Of a stretch of 64,000 bases of DNA, positions 56,748 to 64,000 are shown in pieces. The stretch spans positions 47,065 through 111,064 of the forward strand of contig NZ_BEXF01000020.1 in NCBI RefSeq assembly GCF_002897295.1. Reading direction: 5' to 3'. The notes under the pieces were generated by a model, which saw only the letters and a program-made list of their open reading frames with translations, searched no databases and was not told where the DNA came from. The translations under genes were made by a program, and so were the position numbers. Within the stretch, counting starts at the first letter, position 1; the number at the start of each line of letters is the position of its first letter. Source of the stretch: Brevibacillus reuszeri (GTDB lineage Bacteria > Bacillota > Bacilli > Brevibacillales > Brevibacillaceae).

Positions 56748-57503
56748 ATGAATACAAAAAAAGTAGCATTAGTAACCGGGGGAACGAGAGGAATCGGTAA
56801 AGCAATTGCTCTGCAATTGGCTGAACAGGGCTATGATCTCGTCCTGAATTATCTCCGTAACCGTACTGCGGCGAGAGAAGCAGCAGCTGAGCTGGAAGCA
56901 AAGGGTGCACGTGTGCACTTGATTAAAGCTAACGTAGGTGATGTGGCAAAAATCAAGGAGCTGTTCGCAGAAATCGATCAGGAATTCGGTCGCCTGGACG
57001 TATTTGTAAACAATGCGGCATCTGGTGTTCTTCGTCCATTGATGGAGCTGGAAGAAAGCCACTGGGATTGGACGATGGAAATTAACAGTAAAGCACTGTT
57101 GTTTTGTGCGCAAGAAGCGGCAAAGCTAATGATTAAGGGTGGCAACGGGGGAAAAATCGTCAGCCTATCCAGCCTTGGTTCCATCCGTGTTCTGGATAAC
57201 TACACAGCAGTAGGCGTGTCCAAAGCAGCGGTAGAAGCGATCACTCGTTATCTGGCTGTTGAGCTCGCTCCACATAACATTGTCGTCAACGCCGTTTCCG
57301 GTGGCGCAGTAGATACAGATGCTCTCAAGCATTTCCCGAATCGCGAAGAATTGCTCGGCAGCTCCGCAGAGCGTACTCCTGCTGGTCGTATCGTAGAACC
57401 GGAAGATTTGGCGAATGCAGTTATGTTTTTACTCTCAGACAAGGCATGGATGGTTCGTGGACAAACGCTGATTGTAGACGGCGGAATTTCTCTTTTGACC
57501 TAA
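56748..57503 (+). CDS. fabL: Enoyl-[acyl-carrier-protein] reductase, FabL type
   Basis: The 251-residue SDR protein has the Rossmann motif GGTRGIG (11-17), NNAASGVLRPLMELEESHWDWTM (88-110), Y152...K159 catalytic pair (NYTAVGVSK), and the tail RGQTLIVDGGISLL. These blocks are near identical to B. subtilis FabL as I remember it, including AASGVLRP and VNAVSGGAVDTDALKHFPNRE, which set FabL apart from other SDRs. It reduces enoyl-ACP in fatty acid elongation, using NADPH, and is less sensitive to triclosan than FabI. ATG follows TAGGAGGC. It precedes DUF402 and ABC genes, as in Bacillus. Confidence 0.93.
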   Translation: MNTKKVALVTGGTRGIGKAIALQLAEQGYDLVLNYLRNRTAAREAAAELEAKGARVHLIKANVGDVAKIKELFAEIDQEFGRLDVFVNNAASGVLRPLMELEESHWDWTMEINSKALLFCAQEAAKLMIKGGNGGKIVSLSSLGSIRVLDNYTAVGVSKAAVEAITRYLAVELAPHNIVVNAVSGGAVDTDALKHFPNREELLGSSAERTPAGRIVEPEDLANAVMFLLSDKAWMVRGQTLIVDGGISLLT

Positions 57504-57614
57504 AATTTTACTTATGCGAAAGCTTGGAGTTGGAGACTTTGACGTGTTACCACACAAGACAAAGTTGTCCAAGTGTTGTACAATAGAGCAAGAAGGCTAC
57601 GAAGGAGGCAACGT

Positions 57615-58028
57615 ATGCTGATTCGTCCGTTTCGACTCGGTGACTATTCGGCTATCACAAGGATTTGGCAGGAAACGGGTTTGGACCAATCGGAGACGGA
57701 GTCGTTGAACGACTTGGCCCAACAGCTGGCATGGGACAGCGATCTGGTTATGGTTGCAGAAATGGAAGAAAAGGTTGTCGGAGTTGTAGTAGGCACCATT
57801 GATGGAGCGCGTGCTTATTTTTACCGACTTGCCGTTCTACCAGAGATGCAAGGCAGTGGCATAGGACGCGAACTCGTTGCCGCGATTGAAAAACGGTTCA
57901 AGCAAAGAGGCGTCAACAACGTTCTGATTATGGTCAACCAGGCTAATCCCGAAGTCCTTCCGTTTTACCTTTCGCTTGGCTATGAAGTACAAAAATATGT
58001 TACACTTTCCAAAAAGCTCTCTTCTTAA
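57615..58028 (+). CDS. GNAT N-acetyltransferase
   Basis: From ATG 57615 (8 bases after GAAGGAGG) the product is 137 residues: a single GNAT domain with RLAVLPEMQGSGIGRELVAAIE (the acetyl-CoA pyrophosphate loop, Q-G-S-G-I-G) and NPEVLPFYLSLGYE at the end. The substrate is unknown; YpeA-like proteins act on amines or protein N-termini. A frame extended to 57573 includes the ribosome site and is rejected. It lies between fabL and the DUF402 gene. Confidence 0.88.
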   Translation: MLIRPFRLGDYSAITRIWQETGLDQSETESLNDLAQQLAWDSDLVMVAEMEEKVVGVVVGTIDGARAYFYRLAVLPEMQGSGIGRELVAAIEKRFKQRGVNNVLIMVNQANPEVLPFYLSLGYEVQKYVTLSKKLSS

Positions 58029-58075
58029 GGAGGCTTGTCCCCATTCAGATAGAGAAGAGAAGAAAGGGGAGAGTC

Positions 58076-58612
58076 ATGTCACCAACTCCGGGCTCCAATA
58101 TCCGCATTGAAAGCTATAAACACGACCATTCGTTGCACCGCATATGGGACAAATCCACGCTGATTCATACCAGTGATGCGGTGGTGATTGGGGGAAATGA
58201 TCGGGTCAAGGTGACAGAAGCAGACGGACGGGAGTGGCGTACGCGCGAACCGGCCATATGTACATTCGGTCGAGGACAGTGGTTTAATACCATTGCCATG
58301 ATTCGCGACGACGGCATTTACTATTATTGCAACCTTGGTTCACCCTTTAGCATGAAGGGTCAGTTGCTCAGCTACATAGACTATGATCTCGACGTGAAAG
58401 TGTTTCCCGACATGACGTATTCGATTCTCGATGAAGAGGAGTTTCTGCTGCATTCCAGACAGATGAACTACCCTCCGTTTGTCGTGGAAAGAGTACAGAC
58501 AGCGCTGCGAGAAGTATTGGATTGGGTCAGCGCACGTCGTGGTCCATTTCAAAGCGGCTTCGTCCAGCGTTGGTACGAGCGTTATCTTTTAGTACGAGAC
58601 GATGAGGAATAA
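58076..58612 (+). CDS. DUF402 nucleoside tri-/diphosphate phosphatase (YgaC/NtdP-like)
   Basis: The 178-residue protein belongs to DUF402: WDKSTLIHTSDAVVIGGNDRVKV, FGRGQWFNTIAMIRDDGIYYYCNLGSP, YIDYDLDVKVFPDMTYSILDEEEF. Acidic residues in the YDLDVKVFPD stretch bind metal in characterised relatives that hydrolyse nucleoside di- and triphosphates. ATG follows AAAGGGGAGAG. The order fabL-(GNAT)-DUF402-ABC resembles ygaA-ygaB-ygaC-ygaD of Bacillus. Confidence 0.9.
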   Translation: MSPTPGSNIRIESYKHDHSLHRIWDKSTLIHTSDAVVIGGNDRVKVTEADGREWRTREPAICTFGRGQWFNTIAMIRDDGIYYYCNLGSPFSMKGQLLSYIDYDLDVKVFPDMTYSILDEEEFLLHSRQMNYPPFVVERVQTALREVLDWVSARRGPFQSGFVQRWYERYLLVRDDEE

Positions 58613-58669
58613 TCCCTTTCCCGTAAATTCGGGGGAGGGATTTCCTTGTTTGCAAAGGAGGTATGATGC

Positions 58670-60448
58670 TTGAGCATACGCCGCTACATGGCATATGTGT
58701 TGCCTTATTGGAAGCAGATTCTGGGTACCGTTTTCATTGGCATTATAAAATTTTCGATTCCGCTGGCCCTGCCGCTTCTCATCAAGTACGTAATTGACGA
58801 TCTTTTGCCCAGTCCCCTTCCTCAAGAGGAAAAACTCACGCAGCTTTTCTGGCTGATGCTTGGCACGTTCTTGTTGTTTACGGTTGTTCGCGCTCCGGTG
58901 GAATACATCCGGCAATATTACGCGCAGTGGGTATCCAGCCGTATTTTGTTTGACATTCGGAATCAATTGTTCTCGCATTTGCAAAGACTTTCGATGCGTT
59001 ACTACAACAACACCAAGACTGGTGAAGTCATTTCTCGCGTGATCAACGATGTCGAATCGACCAAAAGCTTTGTGGAAACAGGATTGATGAATCTATGGCT
59101 GGATACGATCACGATCGTCATGACGCTGGGGATCATGTTTTACATGGATGTTGAGCTGACGATTGTCGCCATCGTTGTATTTCCGTTGTACAGCATTTCT
59201 GTCAAATTCTTTTATAAGCGCTTACGTCAGCTGACAAAGGACCGATCAGCCGCATTGGCGCATTTGCAGGGACATTTATATGAGCGTGTGAATGGCATGT
59301 CTCTGATTCGCAGCTTCGCCTTGGAAGAGCATGAGAGCAAGGAATTTGCCAAAGAAAACAATCATTTTCTACATAAAGCTCTGACTCATACGCGCTGGAA
59401 TGCCCGAACCTTCTCCGTGATCAATACGGTTACGGATATTGCGCCCCTGCTTGTCATCGCCTATGCAGGATATCAGGTGATCGGGGGAAACATGAGTGTA
59501 GGGACGCTGGTTGCGTTTTATGCGTATTTGGATCGGCTGTATACGCCACTGAGACGGTTGGTCAACTCAAGCACGGTTTTGACACAGGCGATTGCCTCGA
59601 TGGACCGGATGTTTGAATTTATCGATCAGGCTTATGACATTGTCGACAAGCCAAATGCAGGCGAGCTGCCTGTTGATCCTACAACCAAACGAATCCGAGG
59701 AGAAATTCGCTTTGAGAATGTTTCCTTTCGCTATCGGGAAGAAGGACCACTTGTCCTGCAAAATGTCGATTTAACGATTGAGTCGGGCGAGACGGTAGCG
59801 ATTGTCGGCATGTCCGGTGGCGGGAAGTCGTCACTGATCAGTCTGTTGCCGCGCTTCTGGGATGTGACAGAGGGACGAATTACGATTGATGGTGTTGACG
59901 TTCGGGATGTCAAGCAGCGGAATTTGCGCAATCACATCGGGATGGTTCAACAAGACAATATATTGTTTAGTGAATCGGCAAAAGTAAATATATTAATGGG
60001 CAATCCGGATGCAGACGATCAGTCTGTCTATGAAGCAGCGAAAGCAGCACATGCGCATGATTTTATTACAGCCCTGCCCGATGGCTACGATACGGAGCTG
60101 GGGGAGCGGGGTGTCAAGCTTTCCGGAGGACAAAAGCAACGGATCGCCATCGCGCGTGTCTTTTTGCGTGATCCGGGCATTCTGATTTTAGATGAAGCGA
60201 CATCTGCCCTCGATTTGGAATCCGAGCACACGATTCAGGAGTCGTTATCGAGATTGACGAAAGGGCGGACGACCATCATCGTCGCGCATCGCTTATCGAC
60301 GATTACCCACGCAGATAAAATCATTGTGATGAAAGAAGGGCAAATCGTAGAGCAGGGTAAGCATGAGGAATTACTCGAAAAAAGGGGCGTTTATCATGGC
60401 CTGTGGAGTGTACAAGATTTAGGGAATGCAACAGACGAAGTAACGTAA
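58670..60448 (+). CDS. ABC exporter half-transporter (YgaD-like)
   Basis: The 592-residue protein has six transmembrane helices (~1-315) fused to an ATPase with Walker A GMSGGGKSS (G380-S388), LSGGQ (~484), Walker B ILILDEATSALD and H-loop AHRLSTI. Type IV exporter of lipid or drug kind; half-transporters dimerise. Start is TTG 58670, 9 bases after AAAGGAGG (out-of-frame ATGs lie between). Its position after DUF402 matches ygaD. Confidence 0.94.
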   Translation: MSIRRYMAYVLPYWKQILGTVFIGIIKFSIPLALPLLIKYVIDDLLPSPLPQEEKLTQLFWLMLGTFLLFTVVRAPVEYIRQYYAQWVSSRILFDIRNQLFSHLQRLSMRYYNNTKTGEVISRVINDVESTKSFVETGLMNLWLDTITIVMTLGIMFYMDVELTIVAIVVFPLYSISVKFFYKRLRQLTKDRSAALAHLQGHLYERVNGMSLIRSFALEEHESKEFAKENNHFLHKALTHTRWNARTFSVINTVTDIAPLLVIAYAGYQVIGGNMSVGTLVAFYAYLDRLYTPLRRLVNSSTVLTQAIASMDRMFEFIDQAYDIVDKPNAGELPVDPTTKRIRGEIRFENVSFRYREEGPLVLQNVDLTIESGETVAIVGMSGGGKSSLISLLPRFWDVTEGRITIDGVDVRDVKQRNLRNHIGMVQQDNILFSESAKVNILMGNPDADDQSVYEAAKAAHAHDFITALPDGYDTELGERGVKLSGGQKQRIAIARVFLRDPGILILDEATSALDLESEHTIQESLSRLTKGRTTIIVAHRLSTITHADKIIVMKEGQIVEQGKHEELLEKRGVYHGLWSVQDLGNATDEVT

Positions 60449-60478
60449 AAGCTAAGCAGAGGGAACGGGGGGAATCCG

Positions 60479-61696
60479 ATGGAGATATGGCGCCGCAACT
60501 TGTATGTTTTATGTGGGTCATTGTTCGTCGTGATGGTAGCGATGAGCATGATCATGCCCTTTTTACCTCTGTACATTCAGCAAGATTTCGGGATAGAGGA
60601 TCCGCATGAAGTAACTGCTTGGGCAGGCATCATTTTCGGAGCCAACTTTTTGACGGCAGGTCTCGTATCCCCAATTTGGGGAAACTTGGCTGACAAGCAC
60701 GGGCGCAAGATCATGATTTTGCGCTCTGGCTATTTTATGTCGATTACAGTGGCACTGACGGGATTTGCCGGGAGCTTATGGCAGCTGTTGGCTCTGCGTT
60801 TAATCAACGGTCTGGTTGGAGGTATTATTCCCGCGAGTACAGCGCTCGTCGCATCTTCAGTGCCAAAAGAACAAATTGGCTGGGCACAGGGGATGCTGCA
60901 ATCGTTTATTACCGCGGGAACGATTATGGGTCCGCTGTTTGGTGGACTTTTGGCAGAGCGGATCGGTTTTCGGATGATTTTTGTCATCACTGGATGCATG
61001 CTTTTGCTTGCTACGCTGGTGATTACTTTTACTGTAAAAGAAAACTTCGTGCCGCCAGAGAAAAAGGATCGTTCCAGCCTGCGTGAAGATTTTCAAATGA
61101 TCTTTTCGTCCAAAGAGCTGCCTGCGCTTTTTTTTGTAACCGTCATGATTCAGTTTGCTTTGTTCAGCATTATTCCTGTTCTGCCGATTTATATTGCACA
61201 GCTGCTAGGCTCAGAAGGAGCCAAAGTAGCGTTGTGGGCAGGTCTCGTGCAGGCTGCGATGGGGGTTGCCAACGTTTTCGCCTCTCCTCGATTAGGAAGA
61301 TTGGGAGACCGCTATGGCTCACAAAAGGTGCTCCTCGGCGCCTTGCTGATGTCGGCGATCCTGTTTATTCCACAAGGGCTAGTTGCTACCGTGTGGCAGC
61401 TCGTACTGCTGAGATTCCTGCTTGGTCTGTCACTTGGTGGACTTTTGCCTTCCGTCAATTCGCTCTTGCGGCGAGCGACACCTGTACACATGGTGAGTCG
61501 CGTGTACGGCTACAATAACAGCTTTGTCAGCATTGGCAGCATGCTCGGGCCGATGATTGGCGGTTTTCTGGCGGGGTATGTAAGCATCAGCGGGGTCTTT
61601 TTCATGACCAGTGCGTTTTTGTTTATCAATGCCGGATGGGTGTACTACAGTTTTTTTAAAAACAAATCTATGCATCAGACAGATTCTGGAATATAA
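60479..61696 (+). CDS. MFS multidrug-type transporter 1
   Basis: The 405-residue protein has 12 hydrophobic helices. The MFS loop motif GNLADKHGRKIMIL (motif A) lies near residue 65-78, and RLGRLGDRYGSQKVLL is the second-half copy. The sequence resembles Bmr/NorA/MdtG-type drug exporters; substrate is unknown. ATG after GGGGGGAATCCG. It lies 30 bases after the ABC exporter gene, so probably in the same transcript. Confidence 0.9.
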   Translation: MEIWRRNLYVLCGSLFVVMVAMSMIMPFLPLYIQQDFGIEDPHEVTAWAGIIFGANFLTAGLVSPIWGNLADKHGRKIMILRSGYFMSITVALTGFAGSLWQLLALRLINGLVGGIIPASTALVASSVPKEQIGWAQGMLQSFITAGTIMGPLFGGLLAERIGFRMIFVITGCMLLLATLVITFTVKENFVPPEKKDRSSLREDFQMIFSSKELPALFFVTVMIQFALFSIIPVLPIYIAQLLGSEGAKVALWAGLVQAAMGVANVFASPRLGRLGDRYGSQKVLLGALLMSAILFIPQGLVATVWQLVLLRFLLGLSLGGLLPSVNSLLRRATPVHMVSRVYGYNNSFVSIGSMLGPMIGGFLAGYVSISGVFFMTSAFLFINAGWVYYSFFKNKSMHQTDSGI

Positions 61697-61717
61697 TGAG
61701 AGAAATTTGAAGCAAGC

Positions 61718-61807
61718 GAGGTGCACCTCCATTGTGATGAGTTGTCGGTGGAACTAATTTTTTATTCCAACAGGACAATTAAATAAAGTCCTGAGCCGAC
61801 AGGAGGT
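61718..61807 (+). ncRNA. Structured 5-prime leader before MFS transporter 2 (candidate cis-regulatory RNA)
   Basis: Helices that can form are an outer one TGTCGG (61743-61748)/CCGACA (61796-61801), hairpin TGGAA/TTCCA (61749-61753/61765-61769) and hairpin CAGGAC/GTCCTG (61771-61776/61788-61793), together a three-way junction. Upstream ACCTCC (61725-61730) can pair with the ribosome site GGAGGT (61802-61807) to close the structure and block translation. ACCTCC is also part of a perfect palindrome GAGGTGCACCTC (61718-61729), which could compete. I know no family with this plan. Confidence 0.5.
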
Positions 61808-61815
61808 TTCACGCC

Positions 61816-63054
61816 GTGTGGAATAGACGGTTTATTTGCCTCTGGGCGGGTCAGACTCTGGCCAATCTGGGGGATGTTTTTTATATTGTCGCGTTTATCT
61901 CAGTCATGTACGCGGCTACTAACTCTGTGATGTACACTGCTTTTATTCCAGTGGTCAACGTGACGTCACAGTCACTGAGCAGCTTCCTCGCTCCGTTGGT
62001 TTTCCAGCACTTGTCCCTGCAGCGGATGCTTGTGCTGTCTCAGGGGCTCAAGACGATTTTGCTGGGTATCGCTTCTTTTGTCGTGGCGATGGGAGTAGGC
62101 GAGCAAAAGCTGGTGATCTGGCTGTTATTCGGACTTGCGGCTATGATTGCCTTTATGGATGGTTGGGCAAATCCAGCCCGCAACGCCCTCGTCCCACGAT
62201 TGGTTGATCGTTCCGAGCTGATGCGGGCGAATGGACTTTTGGCAACCTCAGATCAAACGGTACATTTTGCTGGTTGGGCGGCAGGAGGGCTGCTTGTTGC
62301 ATGGCTGGGGGCAAGCGTAGTTCTTTTAGGAACAGTAGGAGCTTATGTGGTGGCAACAGTAGCGATGCTAGGTGTTGCTCCTGCAAAGGATGGCAAAAAG
62401 GAAGAAGACAGCCAGTCCGAACCACGGCAGGCTAAATCGAATTGGCTCACAGGCTGGAGAATCATCCGGGATACGCCCTCACTGCAGCTGCTGGTTGCCA
62501 TGGATATCGTAGTTGGGATGTCAGGTGCAGCTTGGATTGCGGCGATATTGCTGCCTTTTGTTCTTGATGAATTGGGAAGTAGCGAGGCATGGTGGGGATA
62601 CATCAACGCTGGCTACATGCTCGGAGCAATTGCTGGCGGAAGTGTGCTGCTAATGCTCGCTCATCGGCTCAAGCGTCATCTGTATAAGGCGATTGCGATT
62701 GGGACCATTTGTTCAAGCTTGATTACCTTTGCCTTTGGTAGCAGCACGAATCCGTTGGTTGCCCTTCTGTTTTCCTTTTTGCTAGGACCTTTTCTGGAAA
62801 TGTTCCTGGTCAGTAAACAGACGATACTGCAGCAGCAAACAGAGGAATCGGCATTGCCGTATGTATTGTCGGCAAAAGGGACGATTGACATGATGGTATT
62901 TGGAGTCTCGTCTCTGATCATGGGAGCGTTTGCGGAAATGCTGGGAACGAGAGCGGTGTATTACCTTTCCGCTGCGCTTTTGATCGTCGGCTTTTCGCTC
63001 GCATGGAAGCTGTATCAACACGCGAACCGGCAAACTAGTGCTTCTATATCGTAA
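61816..63054 (+). CDS. MFS transporter 2
   Basis: The 412-residue MFS protein starts with GTG (61816) after AGGAGG. Twelve helices, opening WAGQTLANLGDVFYIVAFISVMYA, with DGWANPARNALVPRLVDRSELMRANGLL in the first half. This pattern is typical of the macrolide/multidrug MFS group (MefE/BtrA-like and related). The substrate is unknown. It stands behind a structured leader and is followed by a terminator, so it is probably separately controlled from transporter 1. Confidence 0.88.
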   Translation: MWNRRFICLWAGQTLANLGDVFYIVAFISVMYAATNSVMYTAFIPVVNVTSQSLSSFLAPLVFQHLSLQRMLVLSQGLKTILLGIASFVVAMGVGEQKLVIWLLFGLAAMIAFMDGWANPARNALVPRLVDRSELMRANGLLATSDQTVHFAGWAAGGLLVAWLGASVVLLGTVGAYVVATVAMLGVAPAKDGKKEEDSQSEPRQAKSNWLTGWRIIRDTPSLQLLVAMDIVVGMSGAAWIAAILLPFVLDELGSSEAWWGYINAGYMLGAIAGGSVLLMLAHRLKRHLYKAIAIGTICSSLITFAFGSSTNPLVALLFSFLLGPFLEMFLVSKQTILQQQTEESALPYVLSAKGTIDMMVFGVSSLIMGAFAEMLGTRAVYYLSAALLIVGFSLAWKLYQHANRQTSASIS

Positions 63055-63066
63055 GTCGTAAGTGTA

Positions 63067-63098
63067 GCCCTCTGGTAGAGATTGCCGGAGGGTTTTTT
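63067..63098 (+). terminator. Terminator of MFS transporter 2
   Basis: CCCTC(T)GG/CC(G)GAGGG stem, then TTTTTT. Confidence 0.85.
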
Positions 63099-63099
63099 G

Positions 63100-63213
63100 A
63101 ACGTATAAGAATTTATAAGCGCGAACGCTTAAAAATTCTGGAGCGCATGAAAAATTTCCGCTAAACGCGGTCGCTCCTCCTTGAGGATGCCTCGATAGAG
63201 GTTTTCTTATACA
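63100..63213 (+). repeat. Interspersed hairpin-rich repeat, copy 3
   Basis: Blocks AAGCGCGAACGCTT hairpin, TTCTGGAGCGCATG, TTCCGCTAAACGCGGTCGCT, CTCCTTGAGG and CCTCGATAGAGG hairpin, TTTTCTTATA. It is shorter than copy 2 and closest to copy 1 read on the other strand. It lies between two plus-strand genes. Confidence 0.85.
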
Positions 63214-63261
63214 ATATAGGTGAGAAAACAGATGGGAAAAATGGAAATGGAGTGATTGGAA

Positions 63262-63807
63262 TTGAAGATTCTCGTTTTGCATGGCAGCTCAAGAGATGAA
63301 GGAAACACCGAGCAATTGACCAATTTGGCTTTGCAGGGAGTCCCTCATACAAGCATTCGTTTGCGAGAAAAGGAGATTCGCCCGATTCACGATCAAAGAC
63401 ATGATGCAGACGGCTTCGCTTCCGTTGCAGACGATTATGATGAAGTGATCGAAGCTGTGATGGCGCATGAATTTATCATTTTTTCCACTCCGATCTATTG
63501 GTACGGCATGTCTGGCTACATGAAAAATTTTGTGGATCGCTGGTCACAAAGCTTGCGGGATAAGCGCTATTCTTTCAAAGAATCGATGGGGCAAAAGCGC
63601 GCTTATGTGATCACGACAGGCGGCGATCAACCTCGTCTAAAAGGACTTCCGCTGATCCAGCAATTCCAATTCGTCTTGTCCTTTGTAGGAACAACCTATG
63701 AAGGCTATCTCATCGGCGAGGGAAATAAGCGAGGAGATATTTTAGGGGATAAGCGAGCGATTGAGGATGCAAAGCTGTTGAATGAATGGCTGAAGTCTCA
63801 GCTATAA
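63262..63807 (+). CDS. NAD(P)H-dependent flavodoxin-like oxidoreductase
   Basis: The product is 181 residues from TTG 63262, 6 bases after GGAGTGA; a TTG at 63256 would touch the ribosome site. Flavodoxin fold of the NADPH-dependent FMN reductase type: LVLHGSSRDEGNTEQL (FMN phosphate loop, 4-19) and FIIFSTPIYWYGMSGYMKNFVDRWS (~71-96). Family members reduce quinones, azo dyes or chromate using FMN. The role here is unknown. A terminator follows. Confidence 0.9.
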   Translation: MKILVLHGSSRDEGNTEQLTNLALQGVPHTSIRLREKEIRPIHDQRHDADGFASVADDYDEVIEAVMAHEFIIFSTPIYWYGMSGYMKNFVDRWSQSLRDKRYSFKESMGQKRAYVITTGGDQPRLKGLPLIQQFQFVLSFVGTTYEGYLIGEGNKRGDILGDKRAIEDAKLLNEWLKSQL

Positions 63808-63842
63808 GAGCAGTTGAAACGAAATACGTGAATTATAGAATG

Positions 63843-63868
63843 AAGACCGGAATTCGCTTCCGGTCTTT
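63843..63868 (+). terminator. Terminator just upstream of the intron
   Basis: AAGACCGGAA/TTCCGGTCTT stem followed by TTTT. The group II intron begins four bases after the T run. It is both the terminator of the flavodoxin-like gene and the probable insertion target of the intron. Confidence 0.85.
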
Positions 63869-63872
63869 TAGC

Positions 63873-64000
63873 GTGTGCGCCCAGCATGGGCGTTATCTCT
63901 AGGGTTAAAGTCCCGAATGGTGAAGGCAGTAGTAACCATTAGCCTAAGACAAGGGTGTCCACCGTGAGGTGGAATCTGAAGGAAGTTGGCGGCAAACCTC
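63873..64000 (+). mobile_element. Group IIC intron, 5-prime end (runs off the right edge)
   Basis: The first bases GTGTGCGCCCAGCATGGGCG, then TAGGGTTAAAGTCCCGAA, GGTGAAGGCAGTAGTAACC, TAGCCTAAGACAAGGGTGTC and GGAATCTGAAGGAAG correspond block by block to domain I of the Oceanobacillus iheyensis group IIC intron as I recall it. The 5-prime boundary GTGTG at 63873 follows directly on a terminator hairpin, as is typical for class IIC. The catalytic domains V and VI and the reverse transcriptase gene, if present, are outside the window. Confidence 0.92.

Overview
The window reads as a chromosomal stretch of a Gram-positive, spore-forming Bacillales bacterium. Brevibacillus is my best guess, by inference only. 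Supporting signs are an S-layer-homology surface protein, a fabL-ygaC-ygaD gene order as I remember it from Bacillus, a SpoIIP-type protein, strong AGGAGG ribosome sites with many TTG/GTG starts, a T-box, a c-di-AMP riboswitch and a class IIC group II intron. No rRNA, tRNA, CRISPR array or transposase gene was seen.

Layout. 1-4.4 kb: a Nudix fragment, a serine hydrolase, a TagA/WecG glycosyltransferase, a sulfatase-modifying-factor-like protein, a DJ-1/PfpI protein and a small membrane protein. 4.5-5.5 kb: an AT-rich gap holding the last codons of a vanished RlmD-type methyltransferase. 5.5-9.5 kb: a 1325-residue SLH surface protein. 9.7-20.6 kb: housekeeping and metabolic genes, including rlmD, T-box-controlled ilvA, bioY with a BirA-like operator, and a P450. 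20.9-28.8 kb: envelope stress and wall genes: a two-component system, an NlpC/P60 hydrolase under a c-di-AMP riboswitch, and a lia-like operon (liaI, pspA/liaH, a methyltransferase, liaF, liaS, liaR). 28.9-35 kb: a phosphoesterase, an amidase/holin pair, a MarR-threonine aldolase operon, a TauE/SafE transporter and sodA.

35.2-37.4 kb is an ECF41 sigma factor between a ring-cleaving-dioxygenase-like gene and an AhpD-like gene, with a matching promoter motif. 40.9-46.9 kb holds two convergent, paralogous ECF sigma modules. In each, the membrane partner carries an external domain (SpoIIP in one, YcdB/YcdC in the other), and both modules share a promoter motif. A cluster of tiny genes, including two YrzI-like ones, lies between them.

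47-56.6 kb is an anaerobic island. It holds class III hcp, a NarK transporter with a fused PAS domain, an Fnr regulator with a C-terminal cysteine cluster, and a six-gene operon with a NarI-like membrane protein, a cytoplasmic NapA/NasA-type molybdoenzyme, a four-cluster ferredoxin subunit, a Tat-exported Rieske protein and two small proteins. Two FNR boxes lie exactly 41.5 bp from the start sites predicted by the -10 boxes, and one of them serves two divergent promoters. This is my best candidate for an undescribed system: a nitrate (or related) reductase whose electron path includes an exported Rieske protein. A hemerythrin gene follows.

56.7-63.8 kb holds fabL with a FapR-like box, a GNAT gene, DUF402 (ygaC), an ABC exporter, two MFS exporters (the second behind a structured leader) and a flavodoxin-like reductase. 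The window ends inside a group IIC intron placed directly after a terminator. A roughly 110-140 bp hairpin-rich repeat occurs three times, and a second family forms a large palindrome next to a C15 tract.
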